Source: a virus. Taken from it: 22,442 bases of DNA. Shown here one piece after another: positions 1 to 6,478 of the stretch. The DNA lies in the IMG/VR virus record IMGVR_UViG_3300011114_000087, positions 1 through 22,442 of that record, one strand, 5' to 3'. The notes beneath the pieces are model-generated. The model had not been told where the DNA came from and made no database searches. It saw nothing but the letters and a program-made list of their open reading frames with translations. Every line of letters begins with the position of its first letter. Position 1 is the stretch's first letter. A program made the translations under genes and the position numbers.

Positions 1-458
1 CCAGCGCCTCGGCCTACGGTGAGTCCGTAGACAGTCAGGTCAGTACCTGAGTACAGCAAGTTAGCGGAGTCGGTCAGCAGGCCAGCGGTGGTTGCGTAGG
101 GGACGCGGCCCGAGGTCAAACTGGATAACGTAATGGAGCCAGACGATGTGAGGCCAGTCAAACCAGTCAACACACCCGCATCGCTCAAGATGCCAACAGA
201 GTTCTGAATCAGTTTGCCAGTGGTGGTATCAAACCTCGCCAGAGCGTTGTCGGTGGCCGATGCTGGGCCAACCACATCGCCAGAAGAGCCTGCGGTAGAC
301 GCCAGCAAGGTGACCACGTTGCTGCTGTTTTTGTAGTACAGCTTGCCGTCCAACGTGTTGAGCGCAAGCTCACCTGCGACAAGGTTTGCGGCCAGCGGAA
401 CAGCCGACGCCGTAGCGCTGTAGTAGATGGATATAGGCGTGAAGCCGCTTTGTGCCAT
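1..458 (-). CDS. Tail fibre/tail appendage protein, N-terminal part (3' end outside window)
   Basis: I translated this open frame by hand from the ATG at 458; it stays open to the window edge (about 152 codons), so the C-terminus is missing. It begins MAQSGFTPISIYYSATASAV, followed by PLAANLVAGELALNT and DGKLYYKN. This is the usual opening of phage tail appendage proteins, in which a short N-terminal module attaches to the tail and precedes a repetitive shaft. The following text (VVGPASATDNALARFDTTTG, then Gly/Ser/Thr-rich beta repeats) is typical of fibre shafts. The start is supported by an AAAGGA Shine-Dalgarno 7 bases upstream, inside the end of the upstream homing endonuclease, whose stop is 2 bases away. 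The likely role is host recognition or accessory tail structure; the receptor-binding end is not visible. Confidence 0.8.
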   Translation of the reverse strand, partial: MAQSGFTPISIYYSATASAVPLAANLVAGELALNTLDGKLYYKNSSNVVTLLASTAGSSGDVVGPASATDNALARFDTTTGKLIQNSVGILSDAGVLTGLTGLTSSGSITLSSLTSGRVPYATTAGLLTDSANLLYSGTDLTVYGLTVGRGA

Positions 459-460
459 GA

Positions 461-1021
461 TTAAATCCTTTGCTCAAACCGTTTTTTCAGTGCTTCAGAG
501 ATTTTTCGTCTTGTCTCTTCGCTCCTAGGTTTGCCAGCCCAAGGGCCAGCGCAACCTTTTTTTGTTGCTGAAATTTTGTTTTTTGTTTCTTCACTATGCG
601 TCCGCCCAAAGAAGTGATTTTTTTCACCGAGATGGGCCTCATGCATTTTGAGTTTTGACTCTGCGGACATTTTAGTGCCACGTTTTTTTGCAGCAACGCG
701 CCTAATCACTTCTTTGGATTGCTTGTAGCCAAAGACGCCGTCCCCGCCCATAGTCAAGTTGTACCCTGACGGCACAATGGTGTTATGTTGAATAATTAAT
801 TGCTTCTCAAGCTCTTTGAGGCCATCAACATCGGCAAGTGCGGATGCCAACACCGTGATTTCAAACGAATCTGCGCCGTATTTTTGAATGGCTTTTGATA
901 ACAGCTTGCCACAGCTATTTGAAACAAAGCGATGCTCGTACCACCGACGGCCAACAGACCGCGTTGTGATTCCAATGTAGCCCTTGCCATTGAGTCTATT
1001 TTGGATAAGGTATGCCTGCAT
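461..1021 (-). CDS. Free-standing GIY-YIG homing endonuclease with NUMOD3 motifs (1)
   Basis: This 186-residue protein has an N-terminal GIY-YIG nuclease domain (about residues 1-95). The paired motif is AYLI (residues 3-6) and GKGYIG (residues 12-17), with Arg25/26 and His30 in GRRWYEH, Glu70/Glu72 in LKELEKQLI, and Asn88 in SGYNLTMGG, as expected for the family's catalytic set. The second half carries NUMOD3-type DNA-contact repeats (HSEETKNKISATKKG and RSEETRRKISEALKK). The family cuts DNA at a specific site and promotes copying of its own gene. The ATG at 1021 overlaps the stop of the long fibre by one base (TGATG) and has GGAGGT 8 bases upstream; a TTG codon three bases earlier is not needed. 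No intron is evident because flanking genes remain intact. By eye the gene is more AT-rich than its neighbours, fitting lateral arrival. Confidence 0.9.
   Translation of the reverse strand: MQAYLIQNRLNGKGYIGITTRSVGRRWYEHRFVSNSCGKLLSKAIQKYGADSFEITVLASALADVDGLKELEKQLIIQHNTIVPSGYNLTMGGDGVFGYKQSKEVIRRVAAKKRGTKMSAESKLKMHEAHLGEKNHFFGRTHSEETKNKISATKKGCAGPWAGKPRSEETRRKISEALKKRFEQRI
466..471 (-). promoter_or_regulatory. Shine-Dalgarno for the second fibre gene, inside the endonuclease gene
   Basis: On the minus strand AAAGGA lies 7 bases before the ATG at 458, within the last codons of the GIY-YIG gene. The endonuclease therefore supplies a ribosome site for the gene it separates from its old neighbour. 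Confidence 0.6.
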
Positions 1022-3126
1022 CAAAACGTACCTCCGAAGATTCCAGTTGTGGCAGTCACAGTCGTGAAGTTGCCCGTTGTTGGCGTGGTGGCCCCAACAG
1101 TACCGTTGATGTTAATCGACGCAGTCCCAGTCAGGTTGGTCACCGTGCCGCTGCTTGGGGTTCCCAAAGCGCCGTTAAATGTGATTGGAGCACCAGCAGA
1201 GCCGATGGCAATTGCCAGCGCGGTAGCCACGCCAGTGCCCAAACCGGACACGCCCGTGGATATTGGCAACCCTGTTGCATTGGTCAGAGTGCCGCTGCTT
1301 GGCGTGCCCAGAACGCCGCCGTTGACCACGAACGAACCAGCAGTACCTACGTTGACGGCCAGCGCAGTCGCCACGCCTGTTCCAAGTCCCGTGATGGAGC
1401 CAACCGCTGGAGTGACCGTGGTGTTCCCGGCCAGCGTCAATTGGCCCTGCGCGTTGACGGTGAAGGTTCCAACCTGCGTGGCCGAGCCGTAGGCTCCAGC
1501 GGTGACCGCCGTGTTGGTGATGCTGAACTGGGTTCCCGTGAGGGTCAGTCCTGTGCCTGCGGTGTAAGAGCCTACACCAGCAAACTGTACCCAAGTGATG
1601 GCGGTTACGCCTATTGTGCCGCCAGCGTTTGATGTGCAGACCCAGCCAGTGTCAGCATACAGGGTTCCTTGCTCAATGAAGGTAAACGCCCCCGGCACTT
1701 CCAACCAATTGTCCATATCCGTTGCGCGAGTCCAAGAGCCTGTTGCAACAACATAGATGCCGTTATCTGCTTGCGCAGTTTGATTTTTAACTAAGCAACG
1801 GTCACCCGCCGTAAGGGATACGCCATCTATGGTCTGCGCCCCCGAAAGTGTAATGTTTGCTGTTGTTGCCGCTACGCATGATGCTTTAGGGTCTAACCCT
1901 TGTGCCACCGCGTCCACATACTGCTTGGTCGCCAGTTGCAGGGCAGATACTGGGTCTTGGGTTACCGTCACCGTAGTCAGACCGCCCAGCGTCAGGCTGC
2001 TTGCGCCAAGGCTGATGGCCGTTGTTCCAATGGTCAATGAACTGTTTGCTAGGCCAACATTTGGGATTGTCGTAGCGGCGGTCATCACACCAGTGCCGTT
2101 GCCGTAAACGTAGCCAGTCAGCGTGGCAGCGCCAGTCCCGCCGTTTGATGCGTTCAAAATGCCGCCGAGGGTCACCGCGCCCGTAGTGGCTGTGTTTGGA
2201 GTGAAGCCTGTAGAGCCTGCGGTGAAGGAAGAGACCAATGCCGTGCCGTTGGAGGCAAGAGTAATCTGCCCCTGCGCGTTGACCGTGAAGTTGGCTAGGG
2301 TGTAGCTGCCAGCAGTGACCGCCGTATTGGCAATGGAGATGGTTCCAATGCCCGTAATTGGGCCACCAGTCAGGCCCGTCCCGGTGTTGACTTGGGTTAC
2401 CCCTCCAGCCAGAGAGAACTGGTTCCATCCACTACCAGAATACCCGAGGAACGCTCCTACGGTGGAGTCGTAACGAATCATGCCAGCACTACCAAAAGGC
2501 TGCTGCCCCGTCGTACCAACTGGGACTGTCATCGACCCTGTGCCGGGCATGATTGCGTTGTCAGCCAAGCCAACAGTAGGATTGCCACTGATACCGTTGC
2601 CGTTGGTCACAGCAATCTGGTTTGATGTGCCCGTGATGGTGGCCGAGGTGATAGCACCTCCGGTGGAAAGGACAACGAGGCCATTGAAGCTGGCGTTTGC
2701 AAAGTTTAAGACCTGCCCGGTCAACGAGATGGTCGGGTCACCAGACACGCCGCTGCCGTTGGAGATGGACAAGGCAGTCCCGGAAACGGCGATAGAACGC
2801 GGCGTAATGGCCGTAGAAGACGTTTTTACTTGAAACCCAGTACCGGAGTTCACCAGCGACAACAAAGCGCCTGTGGTGCTGATATTGAACAACCCTTGGG
2901 CACCGCCGTCGGTAATGACCAGCCCATTGGTGACGCCGACGTAGCGGCTGTTGGCCAACTGCGGGGTCTGGGTGACCGTCAGGTAGGTGTAGGTCTGCGT
3001 TGGAGACCCAGCAATTGCACTTGTGGTGGTCTGTACCGTAACCCCGCTTTGGACGATGGGTACGAGTTCAGAGCCAGTAATTGCTCCAGCCTGCGGCAGT
3101 TGGGTAATTGTGACTTGTGCGGACAT
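1021..3126 (-). CDS. Long tail fibre protein, repetitive beta shaft
   Basis: This 701-residue Gly/Ser/Thr/Val-rich protein is typical of trimeric phage fibres. It opens MSAQVTITQLPQAGAITGSE and continues with degenerate beta repeats such as NQIAVTNGNGISGNPTVGLADN (about 169-190) and VPVGTTGQQPFGSAGMIRYD (201-220). A distinct conserved module sits at about 398-517 (LATKQYVDAVAQGLDPKAS through GDRCLVKNQT, NGIYVV, WTRATD and TGWVCT to TWVQFAG), a segment common in phage fibres. Two shaft repeats carrying NTAVTAG..FTVNAQGQ.TLA flank that module. Near the C-terminus are two copies of a GLGTGVATALA...LGTPSSGT.TN unit. The start overlaps the previous stop by one base (TAATG) and has no clear Shine-Dalgarno, suggesting translational coupling. 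The role is probably receptor binding or tail structure. No chaperone or peptidase domain is seen at the C-terminus. Confidence 0.85.
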   Translation of the reverse strand: MSAQVTITQLPQAGAITGSELVPIVQSGVTVQTTTSAIAGSPTQTYTYLTVTQTPQLANSRYVGVTNGLVITDGGAQGLFNISTTGALLSLVNSGTGFQVKTSSTAITPRSIAVSGTALSISNGSGVSGDPTISLTGQVLNFANASFNGLVVLSTGGAITSATITGTSNQIAVTNGNGISGNPTVGLADNAIMPGTGSMTVPVGTTGQQPFGSAGMIRYDSTVGAFLGYSGSGWNQFSLAGGVTQVNTGTGLTGGPITGIGTISIANTAVTAGSYTLANFTVNAQGQITLASNGTALVSSFTAGSTGFTPNTATTGAVTLGGILNASNGGTGAATLTGYVYGNGTGVMTAATTIPNVGLANSSLTIGTTAISLGASSLTLGGLTTVTVTQDPVSALQLATKQYVDAVAQGLDPKASCVAATTANITLSGAQTIDGVSLTAGDRCLVKNQTAQADNGIYVVATGSWTRATDMDNWLEVPGAFTFIEQGTLYADTGWVCTSNAGGTIGVTAITWVQFAGVGSYTAGTGLTLTGTQFSITNTAVTAGAYGSATQVGTFTVNAQGQLTLAGNTTVTPAVGSITGLGTGVATALAVNVGTAGSFVVNGGVLGTPSSGTLTNATGLPISTGVSGLGTGVATALAIAIGSAGAPITFNGALGTPSSGTVTNLTGTASININGTVGATTPTTGNFTTVTATTGIFGGTF
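1030..1035 (-). promoter_or_regulatory. Shine-Dalgarno GGAGGT in the fibre's last codons
   Basis: Codons for the Gly-Gly of the fibre's terminal GGTF read GGAGGT, 8 bases before the endonuclease ATG at 1021. It probably served the downstream fibre gene before the endonuclease arrived. Confidence 0.6.
1135..1389 (-). repeat. Tandem fibre repeat (GLGTGVATALA...GTPSSGT.TN, two copies)
   Basis: Two adjacent units in the fibre gene start at residues 580 and 628, 48 residues apart: 1389-1246 and 1245-1135, the second lacking the last ten or so residues of the first. Both contain GLGTGVATALA, a central AG and LGTPSSGT. Units of this type are widespread in phage fibres. Confidence 0.8.
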
Positions 3127-3485
3127 TATGTACTCGTATTGCTAGGTGGGCTGGGTGCAATCGTATCCTTATTCCCCGTCTGAGTAGGCGTCTGCGTGTT
3201 CTGCTCGGTGGAGATGTACAACTCGTTGTTGCCGCCAGTCAGCAGGTAGTCATCGTTCGCGGCAACGCTTGCATCTGGACGCGGGAAACGGATGTTGATG
3301 CGCTCTGTTTTCCTCGCGGCAAGGCGGTACGGGTCAATCTGGTCTGCGCAGCCCTCGTTGCACACCCGCAGGCCGGGGAAGTTGGGGTCATTCCTCATCA
3401 CCGAGTGGGCACGCTTCATCTTGCACCTATCGCAGATGGCGATGGACAGGGTGGAGTTGCCAAGGGTGTCAAGGAAGATGGGCAT
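3126..3485 (-). CDS. Small Cys4 (zinc-ribbon-like) phage protein
   Basis: This 119-residue protein starts MPIFLDTLGNSTLSIAICDR. The open frame extends 56 codons upstream, but those codons overlap the endonuclease gene in another frame. The ATG at 3485 has GAGGTGG 5 bases upstream and overlaps the endonuclease stop by one base (TAATG), so it is chosen. Cys18 and Cys21 (ICDRCKMK), and Cys42 and Cys46 (RVCNEGCADQ), form a CxxC/CxxxC set likely to bind zinc. Similar small phage proteins carry CDRC..LRVC ribbons near tail genes. The last 25 residues are Thr/Pro/Asn-rich and probably disordered. It lies between adaptor and fibre genes, so a tail or fibre assembly role is possible; no enzymatic function is recognisable. 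Confidence 0.75.
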   Translation of the reverse strand: MPIFLDTLGNSTLSIAICDRCKMKRAHSVMRNDPNFPGLRVCNEGCADQIDPYRLAARKTERINIRFPRPDASVAANDDYLLTGGNNELYISTEQNTQTPTQTGNKDTIAPSPPSNTST

Positions 3486-4120
3486 TACAACCACCTCACT
3501 TCGGTGAGGTGTTGATATTTTGCCCCACGCTGAATTTCTGGGTGGTTTAGCCAACGGTGCAAAGTGCCATGACGAATCCCAAGAAGGCGAGACGCCTCCA
3601 TCAAAGAAACATACTGCACGCCATTGACCACGCAGGGCTTGGTTGGATGGCATTTGCGTAAAGCAGCTAAATGCACATTGGAAAATTGCATACCAATTCG
3701 CGCAAGACTTTGTTTTGCTCGAATTTCGGGACGATTCATAGCTAGTTTCAACGCGGAAACTTGTTTAGCGCGGACTCCCGGCTTACTCATTGGGTTGCGC
3801 TCACGCATCCTTTCTGCCAAAGATGCCTTGTGTTTATCGGAATGCCTAAAGCCAGTAGACCCCATACCTCCAGCAGCGATATTGACCAACGGGGTTCCTA
3901 TGCTTCGCAAAGTATTTATCAAAAAAATTTCATGGTCAAAGGCTTCTGGCTCAGATGCCCATCGACCAAGAATTTCCACAGAAAAACCGCCATGTTTTTC
4001 CACTGTGCGCTTCCACACAATATTCCGTCCAGCGGCACTATGGGCGCGTTTAACTGAGCCTTTTCCAATGTAAAACATTGAACCGTCTGGCTTGTAGTGG
4101 GCGTAAGTACAAAACTGCAT
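3485..4120 (-). CDS. Free-standing GIY-YIG homing endonuclease (2), with C-terminal DNA-binding motif
   Basis: This 211-residue protein belongs to the GIY-YIG variant with CTYAHYKPDGSMFYIGKGS at residues 4-22. Further conserved positions include Arg25 and His27 in KRAHS, Trp36 in RNIVWKR, Glu59/Glu64 in the SEPEAFDHEIFLI segment, and Asn80 in PLVNIAAGG. The middle (about 90-145) has NUMOD3-like helical repeats rich in Lys/Arg (FRHSDKHKASLAERM). The end (about 162-192, VNGVQYVSLMEASRLLGIRH) resembles a NUMOD1-type helix-turn-helix used for target recognition. It sits exactly between two tail genes: its ATG is 6 bases after the adaptor stop, and its stop overlaps the next ATG by one base. It has no obvious Shine-Dalgarno. 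It differs clearly from the other endonuclease here, so the two probably arrived independently. Confidence 0.88.
   Translation of the reverse strand: MQFCTYAHYKPDGSMFYIGKGSVKRAHSAAGRNIVWKRTVEKHGGFSVEILGRWASEPEAFDHEIFLINTLRSIGTPLVNIAAGGMGSTGFRHSDKHKASLAERMRERNPMSKPGVRAKQVSALKLAMNRPEIRAKQSLARIGMQFSNVHLAALRKCHPTKPCVVNGVQYVSLMEASRLLGIRHGTLHRWLNHPEIQRGAKYQHLTEVRWL
3491..3497 (-). promoter_or_regulatory. Shine-Dalgarno GAGGTGG inside the endonuclease 3' end
   Basis: GAGGTGG lies 5 bases before the ATG at 3485 and is encoded by the last codons of GIY-YIG gene 2. It decides the start of the Cys4 protein over the longer open frame. Confidence 0.6.
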
Positions 4121-4126
4121 AAATGA

Positions 4127-5188
4127 CTATGCTGTGTAAGGATGAATATTGGGTGCCAAATATATCGGGCTGCGGTCACGCTCTTCTTCCTCGGCCATCG
4201 ACAGGTACTTTGCGGCCTGCCCTTCGAGGTATTGAATTTTGTTCAAGTCCACACCGGGCAACTCTTGCGACATCTGGTGCGACAACATGCACAAGACGGC
4301 CATGTACCAGCGCTGCGGTATCTCCAACTCGCCGTACAGGTCGCCCACATCCATGATTTGGCGCGAGTACCACACCGTCATTTGGTAGAAGGCGTTCTGC
4401 GGGGTCGGCCAAAGCCAGATCTGCGCCTGCGGAATAGTGCGGTTGAACCAGAACTGGAACGGCTGGTTGGCCGTGAAGTTCTTGTTTGGCAGGTTGGTGT
4501 AGTCATCGCGGTTCAGGCGCGACATGGTGATTTCGGTGGAGTTGTTGCCGAAGTACAGTTCGCGCAGACTCAGTGTGGTTCCGCTGTAAGCGCGGATGCG
4601 GTAGAAGCCGACGTTCTGCCCGTTTTCAATGTCCGTCCACACCCACTCGTTGTTGACCACGGCAATGCTGCCCAAGTCCACAAGGGTCTGCCAAGTGCTG
4701 CCGTCAATTGAGTATTCGTAGATGATTGACCATGTGCCAGACGCTGCGGGCAAGAAGCCAATGGAGCCAACGTAGATGGGGTTTGCAGTACCGAAGGTGA
4801 CCGAGATGTTGCCGTTGGCCGATGTCTGGGTGCAGATGGTGTCTACATCGCCGTCGTACAGGTTGGCTACCGTGCCGCCAGCAGACGAGGTGTAGGAACC
4901 ATTGGGCCTGTCCATCCAGCGGTACAGGGCGTTCAGGACATCGTTGCCGCCCAAAGGCAGGTCGTAGATGTACTTGTCCGCCGTGAAACCGTAGACCTTC
5001 TTGTCGATGGCCCAGTATTGGATGCCAATGTTGATGAGGTTGGACAGCAGAAAAAACAGCGACTCGCGGGCAGACAGCACCTGCTCCGAAGTCAGTTCCT
5101 CCGCCAGCTTGCCGCAGCGCCGAGCGCCGTGGTCAATCAGGGTCTGTACCGTGATAACGGTAGTGCCAGTGGTTCCAGAGTAGGCCAT
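4127..5188 (-). CDS. Head-tail adaptor/tail tubular-like protein with inserted discoidin-like (F5/8C) domain
   Basis: This 353-residue protein shows two parts of a helical adaptor interrupted by a beta domain. Residues 1-95 (TLIDHGARRCGKLAEELTSE, then ARESLFFLLSNLINIG and DKYIYDLPLGGNDVL) and 218-353 (TMSRLNRDDYTNLPNK, FQFWFNR, IWLWPTP, PQRWYMAVLCMLSHQM) match phage proteins annotated as tail tubular or connector subunits, which ring the portal exit. Residues about 98-214 read as a compact beta sandwich resembling a coagulation-factor F5/8 type C module (NLYDGDVDT, SIGFLPAASGTWSIIYEYS, DGSTWQTL, GFYRIRAYSG, LRELYFGN). Such modules often bind sugars. The position just before the fibre genes fits a tail role. 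The ATG is 3 bases after the previous stop, with weak Shine-Dalgarno. The adaptor call is by recognition and could instead be another tail-neck protein. Confidence 0.65.
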   Translation of the reverse strand: MAYSGTTGTTVITVQTLIDHGARRCGKLAEELTSEQVLSARESLFFLLSNLINIGIQYWAIDKKVYGFTADKYIYDLPLGGNDVLNALYRWMDRPNGSYTSSAGGTVANLYDGDVDTICTQTSANGNISVTFGTANPIYVGSIGFLPAASGTWSIIYEYSIDGSTWQTLVDLGSIAVVNNEWVWTDIENGQNVGFYRIRAYSGTTLSLRELYFGNNSTEITMSRLNRDDYTNLPNKNFTANQPFQFWFNRTIPQAQIWLWPTPQNAFYQMTVWYSRQIMDVGDLYGELEIPQRWYMAVLCMLSHQMSQELPGVDLNKIQYLEGQAAKYLSMAEEEERDRSPIYLAPNIHPYTA

Positions 5189-5191
5189 GTC

Positions 5192-5551
5192 TTACCAAGC
5201 GGGAGATGCTTTGTTCTTCGAGGTCGTGTTGACCTTGCAATCGCCAAGATTGATTTTTCCGCCAGTGGCTTTGCGCAACGGATTTTGCTGCATTGCTGCT
5301 CTGCGGGCACGCATGGCTTGTGCAGTATCGTCTTGCGTAAAACCCGCATCTTGTTCAGCCGCTTGGGTTACATCATTAAACCCTTGGTCGGTTACGGTGT
5401 TAAATTTTGCCTTCAGTCGGTTGTAGGCATCAGCATCCTGCAACTCAGTTTTTTTCTGAGTGTTATTGTTGGTGTAAAAGTATTTTGTTTCACCAGTAGA
5501 TGGGTTCTGTTCTGCGGTGAAGCTGTAGTTGGGTGCGTAATCGTCAGCCAT
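5192..5551 (-). CDS. Small phage protein with C-terminal GGK...Cys motif
   Basis: This 119-residue protein of unknown function starts MADDYAPNYSFTAEQNPSTG. TAGGAG, 6 bases before the ATG, is formed partly by the upstream gene's stop. The first half is polar (ETKYFYTNNNTQKKTELQDA), the middle is helical and Gln/Ala-rich (about 45-90), and the end has KATGGKINLGDCKVNTT followed by a terminal Trp. Its only Cys (105) lies in this motif, which is nearly the same as the end of the next gene upstream (GGKINLGACGVST). It lies just before the adaptor gene. A minor virion or injected protein is an inference from position only. Confidence 0.75.
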   Translation of the reverse strand: MADDYAPNYSFTAEQNPSTGETKYFYTNNNTQKKTELQDADAYNRLKAKFNTVTDQGFNDVTQAAEQDAGFTQDDTAQAMRARRAAMQQNPLRKATGGKINLGDCKVNTTSKNKASPAW

Positions 5552-5560
5552 AATTTTCTC

Positions 5561-6214
5561 CTACCAGTTAGCGTTTTTCTTGCTGGGCACATGGGTGGAC
5601 ACACCACATGCACCAAGGTTAATTTTTCCACCTTTGGTGTACTGATTCGCAGCGCCACCTTTTTTGAATCCGCCGGGGGTTTCATCTCCAAAAAGACTAT
5701 CCCTTGACCTGCCAGATGAAAATGCCGGGTCTTCTTCTTTGGAGATTGGCTTGTCTTTCTTGGACATATATTTGACCAACGAGCCAATTGCAGGCCGAAC
5801 GGCACTTAAAGCCTTCCCAGCGGGCATGGCGGCAATTGCAAGCTGTCCAGCGCCCATCAGCGCATCATTAAACGGGCTGTCGCCGCGTGCTGCTTTTTTG
5901 AACCCTGCCTCCGCGTCTTCGCCAAAAGTTGAATCCCAGCTAGACCTGCTTTTTGGCTTGACGCCACCTTCTTCAATTGAAGGCTTGGCGTAGGTAGCAC
6001 CTTGACGTTGAACTTCCGAACCGTCCTTGACGCTGGGGTTGCGGGGCTTGTTGACACCAAACTCTGGCGCACGGGACAGCCCCTTGTCTGCGTTCAGCAA
6101 GTCGCGCAGGGTCTTGTCGCTTCCGTACTCGGACTGGAAGTCTGCAAGCTCCTTTGCGGAGACAACAGCTTTCCCGTTCACGACTTTGCGGTCAGGGTTG
6201 GGTTTGTACGCCAT
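5561..6214 (-). CDS. Phage protein with internal repeat and C-terminal GGK...Cys motif
   Basis: This 217-residue protein of unknown function starts MAYKPNPDRKVVNGKAVVSA, with AAGGAG 5 bases upstream. It contains an Ala/Gly-rich, mildly hydrophobic stretch (about 116-150, FNDALMGAGQLAIAAMPAGK), possibly membrane-interacting. Two related units occur: SSWDSTFGEDAEAGFKKAA (91-109) and RSRDSLFGDETPGGFKKGGA (169-188). The C-terminus carries KKGGAANQYTKGGKINLGAC, with a single Cys at 203 and a terminal Trp. The sequence is basic and probably largely disordered. It shares its C-terminal signature with the 119-residue protein downstream, so the two may be handled by the same partner or process. Confidence 0.75.
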   Translation of the reverse strand: MAYKPNPDRKVVNGKAVVSAKELADFQSEYGSDKTLRDLLNADKGLSRAPEFGVNKPRNPSVKDGSEVQRQGATYAKPSIEEGGVKPKSRSSWDSTFGEDAEAGFKKAARGDSPFNDALMGAGQLAIAAMPAGKALSAVRPAIGSLVKYMSKKDKPISKEEDPAFSSGRSRDSLFGDETPGGFKKGGAANQYTKGGKINLGACGVSTHVPSKKNANW

Positions 6215-6223
6215 GATTGCTCC

Positions 6224-6475
6224 TTACCAGCCGGGACAGTTCCACCGTTGCATTGAAGCCCTTGCGCGGCTTCCCTTGTCGCTTTTCTCAGCCACTGGCT
6301 CCATTCGAGCGCAGAAAGAATCGCGTCTGGAGCCACCCTGTGGCTGGGGAGCCTTCAGGTTGGAACCAGTCTCACGATTGTACTTCTCGCGGCCCTTTGC
6401 GGTAAGCCCTGCGCCTTGCTTGGCAGGTAGCTTTTCGCCACGGCCAATGGCGAGGGATGGGTTCTTTTTTGCCAT
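6224..6475 (-). CDS. Small basic phage protein, DUF6321-like
   Basis: This 83-residue protein contains GLTAKGREKYNRETGSNLKA and PQPQGGSRRDSFCARM, the hallmark of a small phage family that I recognise as DUF6321 (function unknown). The ending QRWNCPGW is also typical. The protein is Lys/Arg-rich and may bind nucleic acid, but nothing proves that. Its ATG is 3 bases after the preceding stop, and the TGG-TGA end of that gene gives a weak GGTGA ribosome site. Its own end, TGG-TAA followed by GGAG, builds the Shine-Dalgarno for the 217-residue gene. Confidence 0.75.
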   Translation of the reverse strand: MAKKNPSLAIGRGEKLPAKQGAGLTAKGREKYNRETGSNLKAPQPQGGSRRDSFCARMEPVAEKSDKGSRARASMQRWNCPGW

Positions 6476-6478
6476 GAT

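Noticed and set aside
1021-1050. Idea that the fibre was truncated by the endonuclease insertion
   Set aside because: The fibre ends in GGTF whose codons form a Shine-Dalgarno, and the next gene has a normal fibre N-terminus. Two complete genes separated by an insertion explain the data better.
932-1492. Plus-strand open frame rich in Val and Pro opposite the fibre
   Set aside because: Its composition is the reverse complement of Gly/Thr repeats; there is no ribosome site and no family resemblance.
3486-3653. N-terminal extension of the Cys4 protein frame
   Set aside because: These codons overlap the endonuclease gene, and a good ribosome site points to the ATG at 3485.
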